Program-made: the position numbers and the translations under genes
In this document: piece by piece, positions 22,261 to 32,465 of the stretch
Layout: each line of letters begins with the position of its first letter
How positions within the stretch are numbered: position 1 is the stretch's first letter
Assembly (NCBI GenBank): GCA_029204225.1
Contig: CM055103.1
Span: forward strand, 39,292,095-39,356,094
DNA length: 64,000 bases
From: Diphasiastrum complanatum
Taxonomy: Eukaryota > Streptophyta > Lycopodiopsida > Lycopodiales > Lycopodiaceae
Direction: 5' to 3'
Notes under the pieces: generated by a model
Seen by the model: only the letters and a program-made list of their open reading frames with translations
The model's database searches: none
Told to the model about the DNA's origin: nothing

Positions 22261-23777
22261 CTACTCTGCTTCCGATACTTTCTCTAATGAAAGTTGCAAC
22301 TTAGAATCATGCAACAATTTTCTTCTTTCGTATGGATCCAATAGCTCATAGTTTTCATGCTTACTCTAATCAATGTAAGTAGCATACAATGCAAAATGAG
22401 ATGATCTGAACATGGAATTCACTGGTCCATATCCTAAAATTTTAAGTGCAATAGTTTTCTTCACAAAAATTATTCTATTCGCCTTATTAAAATTATGTCC
22501 TCCAAGAAAATGAGACAGAGCCTTGATTGCCATAATCATTGTCTTACCATGTTGACGAAACTTTGAATGGGCAACACTAATCTCATTATTCTTGAAGAAC
22601 TTCAGATAATGCCCCAGTGCATGATCTCTTGAAAATTCTCCTACAGAAGGTCTTTGCCCTCCTCGACGAATTGCAAAATCATCAAGAAAAATTGTTTCCT
22701 GAAATGAAAAAAATCCAAAGTAAGCTCCAGTATATATACTGACATAACGAATCTACCAGTCCATAATAAGATACAAAACTTACGCATTCAACATTGTCTT
22801 CCTTTCTTGATGTCTCTCCATCAATATTATGTCCACCTCTCAATGTCAATATAGTTGGTGAATAGACAGTTGGTTTTGAAAAACTAAGCTAACTATGAAT
22901 TCTGAGAACTTCCTCTTCAGAAGGTAGATCATCTTTTTTATTGCGTATTTCCTTCAGAGCCATTTTTAGGCAATCTTTCCTTGAGTAAAGTTCATAATTA
23001 TGTACATCGTCAACACCAGGGAGAAGATCATCGGCATCAAAATCAATTATATCTGAAAATTCATCAAGCTTTTTGTTCAAAATGCAAAGAGTCTCAGCTT
23101 CAGTGAAATAAAAAAGATCCGATATATCCGATAATGTCAAAAAAGAATTATTATCTATATTATAAGTAGGCAATGTGATAAGACATTATCAGAAGGAGAA
23201 AGAGTGTTGGGAGTTCTAGGGCCAATAAACGATGCCCTGTTTCGTGTAGGATCAAGATCTGTACAATCATCTAAACTAACGCTCATATCAATAAAAAAAA
23301 ATTCTATATCTACAATCTTTGACTTTTCAGACTTTGTACCACTAGAAGAAGCAACTTCAGAAGTGGAAGGGCCAGCTTCCGAATCATCATAAATATTTAA
23401 AAAAAAAAAAAAAATAAATGCAGACTAAAAATCAATAAATCTACATTTTTTATTGTGAATTGGGCACTCATCTATAGACTTGAAATCATTATGTAACTTG
23501 GTGAACATTCTGTCAAGCTTAGCTTTATAGCTATGCTTGTTGAATGCCACCAGGTCCTGATAATGAACCATGTCCTTATTTTGAGATCTGAATAAGGGAA
23601 TACTGAGCAGAGACTTAAATTTGAGATAAATTTCAAAAAATGCTTTCACACCAGGACCCTCAGTAATAGAAGGAAGAATAAAAAAAAAAAAAAAAAAAGA
23701 GATTTGAAATACTCTAAATTATCACTAATACCAAATTCATGAAAAAAAGAAAGCAAACTAGAATCGAAATTAGACAT
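22261..23777 (-). pseudogene. Unidentified spliced gene remnant (minus strand)
   Basis: Not recognised. Start ATG at 23777 (MSNFDSSLLSFFHEFG), then FFEIYLKFKSLLSIPLF, KAKLDRMFTKLHNDFK, a Ser/Thr-rich linker (SEAGPSTSEVASSSG), an acidic part (FDADDLLPGVDD), and SEEEVLRIHS. A clean intron lies at 22699-22783 (donor GC/GTAAGT, acceptor TTTCAG), and phase is kept across it. The last exon reads RRGGQRPSVGEFSRDHALGH, IMAIKALSHFLGG and LDPYERRKLLHD, ending at TAG 22263-22261. Damage: two poly-T tracts that shift frame (23680-23698, 23401-23414), a frameshift near 23180, and in-frame TAGs near 22890 and 22366. About 480 codons in all. Confidence 0.45.
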
Positions 23778-24685
23778 TTTGAGCAAAAAATACAGACGTG
23801 AAATTTTCAATATCGCTCTCAGGCGCAAAATACAGGTCAAACAAGAACCTCAAGGCAATGTGCACTCGAAAGAGATATAAGAAAACAGGGTATCAGATTC
23901 GAGCACGTGTACAAAGATCAAAAAAAAAATGAAATGTAAGGTGCGTTTGAATACGATATCGGACTAGACAGTATCGGTTCCAGGCACAAGTAAGTCAACG
24001 GAGCGTAAACAGTGGAAAGGACGTGCTTGAAATTGATATATGGACAAGAAATTGAAAATTTGCATGAAAATCTGTGTCAAAAATGGCCTATTTATAAACA
24101 AATTTTACATGTGTGGAGGAGTTCCAAAGTGACACATGTCGACGCATGATTCGTCATTAATATTCCGCCGTACAGACAATGCTTGATCTAATATCTATCA
24201 CGTGCAGAATGACACGCGTCCAAATCTGATTCGTGCACGTCTCCCGACCCACGTGGCCTCATAATTGAGTCATCATTGTCAGTACGGACAATACACATGG
24301 ATGAGTTAGATATCGACACGTGTCATCAGCCATTTTTTTTGCACATGCAAAAATTTTCTATATATACACTCTCGGAATTTTCATTTTTTTTCGCAGAATT
24401 TTGAGTTTTCGTTCCCAACATCGCTCTCAAGCGCGCTCTCTCTTTGCAAAATAATCCGCCTTTTCACCGTGTGATTGAGACTGATACCGCTATGATTCCA
24501 ATATCACTTTCAAGTGCGGATCTCTTTTCTTCACATATTCTCTATCTATCTTGTGCTCGACTCGGATATTCAGTTCTGGTATCGATCTCAAGCGCCTTCT
24601 GATCACAATTTTTTTTCTTTTCATTCCCTGCACTTGGGTTAAAAAAATTTTGTTTTCTAATTTACTTTTTTTTAATCTAAGAATG
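23778..24685. promoter_or_regulatory. Divergent promoter-like region
   Basis: The 908 bp between the two divergent ATGs have a TATA-like box for each side: TATAAATAG on the minus strand (complement of 24088-24096) and TATATATA on the plus strand (24359-24366), 311 and 327 bp from their ATGs. Between them are three CACGTG G-boxes (24199, 24250, 24317), with a fourth at 23904. G-boxes are bound by plant bZIP and bHLH factors. The arrangement resembles a bidirectional promoter; no expression evidence is available. Confidence 0.45.
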
Positions 24686-25053
24686 ATGGCTAGGACCAAA
24701 TCCACCGCCCGTGCCATAACCACTTACGACCATCCCATGCTCGTGTTTTCCTTGGCACTGGTCGTAGATGTGGCAGAAAGCAGGTCTGGCTGAGGGAGAT
24801 TAGAAAACTCCAAAGATCAGTTGAACTGTTGATCCCTAGAGCTCCTTTCAACTGATCTGTCAGGAATTTCACTTTGCCACTTGGGCTAGATGTTCGTTTT
24901 GCCGTGACAGCCATGCAAGCCTTATGTGGTGCTACAGAAGACTTTCTGGCCCAGTTTTTTGAGGATACCTATCTTTTGGTTGTGCATGGTAAGCGTGTCA
25001 CCATCATGCCAAAAGATTTTGTCATTCTCAAAAGACTTCGAGGCCGTTATTTT
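24686..25053 (+). pseudogene. Divergent histone H3-like pseudogene
   Basis: Starts MARTKSTARA, the H3 N-terminus pattern. After a frameshift (about 24735) it continues GRKQVWLREIRKLQRS, VELLIPRAPF, then TGA (24853) where H3 has Arg of PFQRLVR, then SVRNFTLP, DVRFAVTAMQALCGATEDFL, FFEDTYLLVVHGKRVTIMPKD and LKRLRG. Block order and spacing match the H3 tail and histone fold, and the length up to RLRG is close to canonical. Many usually invariant residues differ. LLIP recalls centromeric CENH3, but loop 1 is not lengthened as in CENH3. No introns. The last residues are replaced by copia B2 sequence at about 25054. Inactive as it stands. Confidence 0.7.
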
Positions 25054-25646
25054 GGTCTACTATCTGTAGAACTACTCCAGCACTAAAGTAGTTGATTCCA
25101 AGACACCATTTGAAGCCTACTTTGGATACAAACCAAACTTGAAACATCTACATGTTTTCGGATGTATCTGCTATGCACAAGTGCCATCTAATCTGAGGAA
25201 GAAGCCGGACCCAGTAAGCTGTTAGAACATCTTCATCGACTACTCAACATCACATGAAGCATATCGCATCTATGATGTTGATTCAGGTCATATCTCTGTC
25301 AGCCGTGATGTTGTCTTTCTTGAAGACAATTATCACGATTTCAAGTAGAAGCAGCCAATGCAAGAGTATGCCACAACAACTCCACTATCCATTGTTAGGC
25401 AATGACCTACGATTGTTCAACTAAAGGAGTTTGTCCCAACAACTTCGCTTACCATCAATGGGCCCAGCTGGACCCACGACTGTTCAGCCACAAGATGCTA
25501 CGATCCCAATCATTCACCAAGGAGAATCATCCACTCAAGCACCTGCAGCTCGAAGGTCTGCAAGACAACGACAACAACTTGATCGTTTTGTCCCTTAGGC
25601 GTTCATCAGCCACGATGAACCTGCCACAGCTGCAGAAGCTCTGTCA

Positions 25647-26700
25647 ATGCCCAATGCAGAAAATTGGAAGGCTGCCATGGATGCTGAGTATCAATCAATA
25701 ATGAAGAACAAGACCTGGAGTCTTGTCAATCCTCCTACTGGTGTAAAACCAATTGACTCCAAGTGGATCTTTAAGCTGAAGCTTAAGCAAGATGGATCCA
25801 TATCCAAATGGAAAGCTATACTGGTGGTTAAAGACTTTGAACAAGTATATGGGATAGACTACATTGAGACCTTTAGTCTAGTGGTAAAGCATCAGTCTAT
25901 TCGTACCTTACTGGCTATAGCTGTTGCAGAAGATCTGGACATTCACCAGATGGACGTCTAGACGGCATTCCTACACGGATTTATACAAGAAGATATATTT
26001 ATCTATCAACCATAAGGTTACGTCCTTCAAGACAAAGAGCATTTGGTATGTAAATTGCATAAGGCTTTATATGGTCTTAAGGAAGCTCCCCGAGCCTAGT
26101 ATGATAGAATTAATCACTTCTTGTTGTAGCACAATTTTACTTCATGCTCTGCAGACTGCAATGTATATCTCAGGCGTAAAGGGTCAAGCTATTTCATAAT
26201 ATCATTATACGTTGATGCTTCTATAATTATCAACAATTCAAATCAGTTATTACAGGAAACCAAATCTCTGCTTTCATCATACTTTGAGATGACTGATTTA
26301 GGCCCAGTCCATTACCTTCTTGGCATGGAGATTAGCAGAGATCGCGCAGGCAGAAGGATAACTATAAGCCAAGAATCTTACCTGACTACTGTACTTCACA
26401 GATATGGCATGGAGGACTGCAAGCCCATAGACACACCTATGGATCCAAGAGCTAAGTTGTCCAAAGACATGTGTCCCAAAACTCAATCAGATGAACAAGA
26501 AATGTGCAGGTATCCTTATCAGTCTATCATAGGATTAATTATGTATTCTATGATCTGCACACGACCTGTTTTAGCATATGCAGTAAGCACATTGTCTCAG
26601 TACATGTCCAATCCAGGCCTATAGCACTGGAAAGCTCTGTAAAGAATACTGAGGTACATTCAAGCTACAAAGCACTATGCTTTGAGCTATAATGGCAGTA
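25647..26700 (+). pseudogene. Copia B2 reverse transcriptase
   Basis: KNKTWSLVNPPTG, SKWIFKLKLKQDG, TFSLVVKHQSIRTLL and HQMDV are followed by a TAG, as in B1. Frameshifts follow, then the active-site region SLYVDASIIINNS near 26208: the second catalytic Asp is Ala (YVDA). TDLGPVHYLLGMEI and the domain end YPYQSIIGLIMYSMI are open. RT activity is ruled out by the active-site change alone. Confidence 0.9.
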
Positions 26701-27195
26701 TAGAAGTTGCACTCACATTGACCACTTATTCAGATTCAGATTGGGCAAGAGACATGGATACCAAAAAATCCACATCAGGCTACATTTGTTTCCTTGCAAG
26801 AGGACCTCATCTCATGGAACAACAGAAAGCAAAAATGCATTTCTCTGTCCTCCACAGGATCCAAATATGTTGCAGCAACATCAACAGTGAAGAAGATAAT
26901 TTGGCTAAGAAGGCTGCTACAGGATCTGCAATTCTCACAGATCAGTCCAACAATACTCCAGTGCGACAATCAGAGCTGCATAGCTCAATCTCTGAACCCA
27001 CAAACTCATAATAGAACTAAGCATATATAAGTTTAATTCCATTTTCTTAGAGAGAAAGTTCAAAGTAAAGATGTTGCACTAAGTTACTGCCATACAAACA
27101 ATATGTTGGCTGATAATTTGACAAAGCCATTGTCTAGAGATAAGCATTCTACTTTAATAGATGTGTTAAATCTCAATTGCAAATCAGATTCATAG
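26682..27195 (+). pseudogene. Copia B2 RNase H
   Basis: LTTYSDSDWARDMDTKKSTSG carries the first catalytic Asp region; SSTGSKYVAATSTVK follows (Glu of the usual AEY replaced by Ser-Lys), then CDNQSCIAQSLNP and TKPLSRDKHSTL. A 2-frame shift occurs near 26800. Ends at TAG 27193-27195. Confidence 0.88.
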
Positions 27196-27214
27196 CAGTT
27201 AGCTTAAGGGGAAC

Positions 27215-28136
27215 TGTTGGAATTTAATCTAACTCCTACTCATCCCAACAGCCCTCCTTCGTTCTTCAAATATTTACTCTCTCAAATGTAACCTGTAGAA
27301 AATAAACTGTTTTTAAACATTCTGCATTTTTTGTCGCTACAATCTGTTTTTCCCAAGCCGAAAAAGAATGTGAAAACCCGACATTGTGTTTTTAAACGGG
27401 TTTTTGGACAGGCGACAACTAGGACGAAAATTGCGACACTTGCCCTACAAAAGCCGAAGGCGTCCTACAGGTAAAGACAGAATCTCGAAGGTGTCGCCGA
27501 AGGTGTCTTACAAATCTCGGAGGCTGCCCTCAAGTAAAGGCCAAAGGGTGTCGTATTTCCAGTCCGCAAAAATTCATGCTCCATTTCGCTATCAGACCAG
27601 GAAACCTTCATGTTCCATCAACGATCACTTTGACAGCTATTGTCAATCTTGTAATTGTAAATTTAAGCAACCTTACCAGTAGCTGACTCGTCAAAGTTAG
27701 TGATTATAGAGAGAGAAAGAATTCAAAACTTTAGCAATTATTCTTGGATCTGTAAGTAGGATCACACGCTTATCAGCGCAATTGTATTGTGGTTTGATTG
27801 TTGTTTTCACAACCTTTCACTATACAGATTCGCTATTGTTCTACTACATTGCATTCTTGTTGAATGATAACTCTCACTCCCTTTTGCACAAACACCATTA
27901 TCAGATAATTGTATGGTTGTCTATGACTTCTTATTGATTTTACATTCTCTTAATATTAGGTTATCAGTATTAGAGGATTGCGCTGTCTCAGATGACTAAT
28001 TGTTTTTGCAATCTTTCTTTCACGGCAGTCTATGACTCCTACACTGATAATCTGATTACGCACATAAAGAACTGCTCGTAACTCCATTCTCCAAGTTTCA
28101 ATCCTAGTTATAGCAATTTTTTTTTCCTTCTAGTAG
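27215..28136 (+). repeat. 3' LTR of copia B2
   Basis: Starts TGTTGGAATTTAATC after a purine tract. Its first 40 bp match 936-975. The right end is uncertain: TGGTATTAGTGC, which resembles a Met-type primer site, begins at 28137, so this LTR may instead lead into another internal region. Confidence 0.65.
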
Positions 28137-28608
28137 TGGTATTAGTGCTGATATCTATTTCCGCCCATAGAGTGATATCAGTGCTTCATGCCACCACACC
28201 AGTAGATGTGGGCCAGCATCTCTTGGAGCAGCATGGAGAGGGGATTGCCAAACATTTTTTTTGGAGAGGGGATACCTAGCAGCTAACAATAGTAGTATCT
28301 ACCCATGCATAGCACACATGCCACCTCTATCCCCCTTGTCGTCCTCTTCTTGCATGCCACCATCCACCCATTTGCCATCATCCTCATGCATGCCATTGCC
28401 TCCACGTATGTCATCCACTACTAGCATTCTAGCTCTATCGCATATCTCGTCCTCATATTGCATTCCACCTTCATCTAGTGTCCGCCTTACACATGGTCCT
28501 ACACCTCGCAACGAGGGGGCTTTGTGCCATCACTCCACTGGTGATCCATCCGCACACACACCTCTTCCTTGTTTCAGAAATTGTGGTATCCCACCCCACT
28601 ATCCATTG
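28137..28608 (+). other. Repetitive low-complexity region
   Basis: C-rich sequence with repeated TGCCACCATCCACC- and CATCATCCTCATGCATGCC-type phrases; it gives a Ser/Pro-rich open frame (28261-28623) that I do not consider a gene. It may be continuous with the similar sequence at 29635-30000, split by LTR C2. Confidence 0.45.
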
Positions 28609-29278
28609 TGTGAAAGTTTGTAAAAGTTATCTATGTTGAGTTAGGGGGTATATTGACTTTTTGTGTCTTCATCCACATGTTAGTAGATGATTAGGCCGAT
28701 TTTGGCATTAGGGGCAACTCGAGCAAGTACACATGTATAATTATGATTAGGCCAAAAGTAGAGTTTGATGTGGCTTGAGCTAGCTTAGGCTTGTTACATT
28801 TGTCATGATGAGATTGGATGTATGACGCTTCCCTATGTGTTGGCATGAGATCCAGTGACCAATCAAAAGAGAGAAATCCACCAAATTGGTCCAATCAAGT
28901 TTGAGGGCTTCTATGTCACCCAACCAATCAAATTCGGAGGGGGTAAAAAAGGGGTCCAAACACAAGCTACTCCTCCCCACCTTGAGTTCCTATTAGAGAG
29001 AGTGATAGGTTCATTTCCATGTGAGTTTTTTGGAGTTAGTGAGATTTTCTACACTTAGAGCTTTTTTTACTTTCCCTCTCTACCCGAGAGCTTGTAATTG
29101 GTTTCTCTCTCTACCCGAGAGCAAGGCTTTTTTATACTTAGTTTTTTGATCCCACGCGTGTGTTTGGTGAATGATATATGCATGTTTCATTGTGCTCTTG
29201 CCTCATATTTGTGAGATAGATCTTGGAATTCAATCTATGAATCACACTTTTGGGGTGTCCCACACGTGTGAAACTTCA
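28609..29278 (+). repeat. LTR C2 (5' LTR)
   Basis: Starts TGTGAAAGTTTG and ends GAAACTTCA just before a primer site (29281). About 670 bp. It aligns with LTR C1 throughout, with scattered substitutions, and lacks the nested 451-bp insertion. Confidence 0.82.
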
Positions 29279-29280
29279 TA

Positions 29281-29296
29281 TGGTATCAGAGTCTAC
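29281..29296 (+). other. Primer binding site after LTR C2
   Basis: TGGTATCAGAGTC, initiator-Met type. It is followed by about 80 bp of leader matching the C1 leader, then the homology ends. Confidence 0.75.
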
Positions 29297-29378
29297 ATAA
29301 GATATCCATCCATACATCAAGAGTGATGAAAATTTTGCCTAGAGTGTAGTTGCATCTCCAAGGTGATTTTTGGATCGT

Positions 29379-29634
29379 TAGTGAGATTTTTTACACTTAG
29401 AGCTTTGTTTACTTTCTCTACCCAAGAGCAAGGCTTTTTATATTTAGTTTTTTCACCCACAAGTCTCCACACGTGTGAATGTACTTTGGTGAATGACATA
29501 TGCATGTTTCATTGTTGCCTTAGGTTTGTGAGATAGATCTTGGAATTCAATCTATGCTTGATCTTTGTGCAATCACCCACATCTTAGGAGATCAATCACA
29601 CGTTTGGAGTGTCCCACACGTGTGAAACTTCACA
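29379..29634 (+). repeat. Partial duplicate of the LTR C end
   Basis: Begins AGTGAGATTTTTTACACTTAGAGC and ends GTGTGAAACTTCA, repeating the last ~250 bp of LTR C2 (29037-29278). No primer site follows. This looks like a remnant of a second LTR after an internal deletion. Confidence 0.75.
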
Positions 29635-30000
29635 ACCGTACCCAATACCTCCATCGTCGATTGACGAGGGTGATGACGACTACGACTTTGTGCTAGCCAC
29701 CTAGTTTGAACCCCCGCACAGCACACCATCCACCACAGACAGAGAGGACCAGCCACCCACCTCTAGCACTGGTGATGCTCATGTTCCCTCGTCGCATGAT
29801 GCTCATGACGCTTGTGACAGAGAGGACCAACCACCACCTCTAGCACTGGTGATGCTCATGTTCCCTCATCGCATGATGCTCATCATGACGCTCGTGACAT
29901 CCCATCATCATCACACGATACTGTGCCCCCACGTTTGATGTCATCTACCATGCCTTCTTCCATGCCATTCACTTTCGGGCCTAGGTATTTTGCTAGACTT
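29635..30000 (+). pseudogene. Coding-like remnant with 78-bp tandem duplication
   Basis: One frame reads IPPSSIDEGDDDYDFVLAT, then a Thr/Asp/His-rich segment. A 78-bp unit starting GACAGAGAGGACCA is present twice (29738-29815 and 29816-29892). I do not recognise the protein; it may be part of a non-LTR-type or DNA-transposon ORF. Stops follow. Confidence 0.35.
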
Positions 30001-32465
30001 TCCGTGTGTTTCGGCCACGTTCGGTGGACTACCCACTCTTGTATTTCATAGAGGTCTGGCTTATTGGCCCAAATACTTTACAACAAAAGTTCAATGTGGA
30101 GTATAGTACCATACATAGACAATTTTTTAAAGCTAGGTGTAGAATGCGAAAATTAACTTAGCTTTCAACAAAATCGAATGACTATGAAAAAAAAATGTGA
30201 GCATTTTACTACCGTAGGCACTGAGAGATGAAAAGCCTCATCGTAGATTAAGAAAAGCGAAATCATGCATTAATCTTAGGACCTTGCTAATCCAAGTAAA
30301 ACTTGTTGGGCCAGTTGCTATTTATGTTGAAAAGTTTAGCTGTGATATAAATTTTGCATCTTGAATATGGGCTCGTGTATCATCAATCTTCCTCTCGGTC
30401 TCAAGATTCTTGCAACCTCTACAAGCCATGCTATTGTGGTGTCCTAGAGTCTCAGTTGAAGAAACGTTCTGAACTTTCAGCGTACAAACACAAGGCTCAG
30501 ATTCAGGCTTTCACCTCAAGACAAAGCTACATGCAATGAAGAAAACAATAATGCACAAAAATGATAAATGTGGAGGTATCAATTGAGATTAGTGGCTTGG
30601 GTATGAGCAGCTACCTTTTTACTTAAATGAAAAATAGGGATGCAAAATATTACACATCACAACAATTAAGAGTAATTTTGCAACTTATGATATAAAATTG
30701 ATCAAAGCTTAGGAATTTTTCTTGCAAAAGCTGCCTCAAAAAAATTGATCAAAGCTCGAACCTGAGGGCTATTTCCTCTAGATGTGGAATAAAACAACCA
30801 GAACAACAGCAACATCAAGAAGAAGAAGAAGAAGAGGCAAAGGTACTTTGAAATCTCGAAATTTCTACTTACCGACATGCAACAAGAAGAGATGGTTTAC
30901 ATACAATTGTGGAGTTGATTCTCTCTTCTACATGTACAAACGTCGGTGGAATCAAACATGGTCTAGTTTTTTCCATTCACACAAATTAATTTTTATGTTA
31001 GGTAAGTGAGCCCTCCATTAAGGTCTAAGCCCCAAAAGTGAGCCCCGCCGTCACAATTTATGCTTTAACACTGACTGTCTTCCAAATTCCATTGACCAAC
31101 CTCAACACATAGTACATTGCCTTTGCAAGGAAAGGCCAAAAAAGAGAAGCTACCCCATCCAAAACATTACAAAAGGCAACAGCCTGTTTGTTTTGCTAAG
31201 GTCTGCACCAAGTTTGTTATGCTGTAGTATGACTGCTTCAGAACTTCAACATGCTCTTGGAACTTATATTTAGCAAAACATATGTAAGTTATTTTGAGCA
31301 ATGGAATCTCGAGAATTGATATAAATGCTCCTGTTATTGACTTCGCTGCAAGTCTTTGATCCTTTGATGGAAGCAGCTAAAATCATGTTTATGACAGCGA
31401 AGGCACAGGCAGGAGGTTCTGGTATCAAAGCAACAACAGCAGTTTTCCAGTCTATGAACATCGATCGACAACAACAAACATCAATTCAGAGTTGGCGACT
31501 AAGTGGGGTTGTTATGTGCCATCATAATGAACGGACATAAGAAAGAAAACATGATGCATGCTGTATTTGTGACCTAACAAAATCCACTTCAAATACTGGC
31601 AGATTCCAGCAAGATATTGTAGATTAGCAACAAAAATTTTCCTATAGCAGTTGTGTAGCCTTTGTTCCCATGTTATGTTTATTCTTCAGCATTTTGTGCT
31701 CAAGACCTAATCTTTGTCAGTATGCAGTCGGACTGACTTCCACGCATGCCTCCTGTCTCAGAAGACTAGGTTATACCATTGATCTGAGACATAAGGCTTG
31801 TGCAATAATGACATAACTCCTTGCCAGGTATCAACAGTTTGGACCTAAGCATAGCAAAGGAAGTGGAATGTACTTAACACAAGTCTCCTGAAGACAAGTT
31901 CTATCATATATGCTACAGGCAGTAGCATTCAAATGTTTCAAACACTTTTTAGCTTTTAGTTCCAAGACTTTGAAATGGTTTCTTCACTTTGTTTAGGCTT
32001 CTTCCCAGAGTTTTGACCCATGGAAGTATAAAGTTTGGGCATTATATATCATAGACGTATAGGAATGCACATGTACAAGTACCAATAACATCCAAATTAC
32101 TATGAATAACAAAATGAAATACCTATCATGCAGCATACCGCTAGTTGTCTCTTTAGGATCCATGCTTCATGATCAGTGTAACATTGAACAACCACCAGCA
32201 AAACTTGCACCAAGTACCAGGTAAGAAACATTCAGATAATTAAACTTAGACAAAAGTACCCATTGGCTATATGCCAACATAAATGATAATAAAAGAAGTT
32301 GATGTACTGTGCTGTGTAATATAAACACATAGTACAGTCACGAAAATCATCAATTTCATCCTCAAGACTGATTGCAATTAAAAAAATCAAATATACAGGC
32401 CTTACAGCTTTGTGGAAAACGAGCATAGACTTAAGAGAGACTCATAGCTCGTCATCTGTAGCTAA
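30001..32465. other. Spacer without recognised genes
   Basis: No convincing coding region or RNA gene. There is a (GAA)n-like stretch at about 30815-30835. Short open frames do not resemble any family I know. Base composition is ordinary for this window. Confidence 0.6.

Larger units (their letters stand above)
25054..27214 (+). mobile_element. Copia B2 remnant (integrase to RNase H)
   Basis: Same family as B1 and truncated at almost the same place, inside integrase. It starts at TATCTGTAGAACTACTCC, equivalent to 8087 in B1, directly fused to the H3-like pseudogene. Contains KHLHVFGCICYAQV, DYSTSHEAYRIYD, RT and RNase H, ending at TAG 27193-27195, with a purine tract (AAGGGGAAC) before the 3' LTR at 27215. 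Multiple stops. The RT active box is mutated. Confidence 0.9.

Noticed and set aside
24686-25053. Calling the H3-like sequence a CENH3 gene
   Set aside because: Loop 1 has the canonical H3 length and there are no introns; only LLIP is CENH3-like. The frame is also broken.
28261-28623. Ser/Pro-rich 120-codon frame as a gene
   Set aside because: Low-complexity, repeat-derived, and runs into LTR C2; no start context or splice support.
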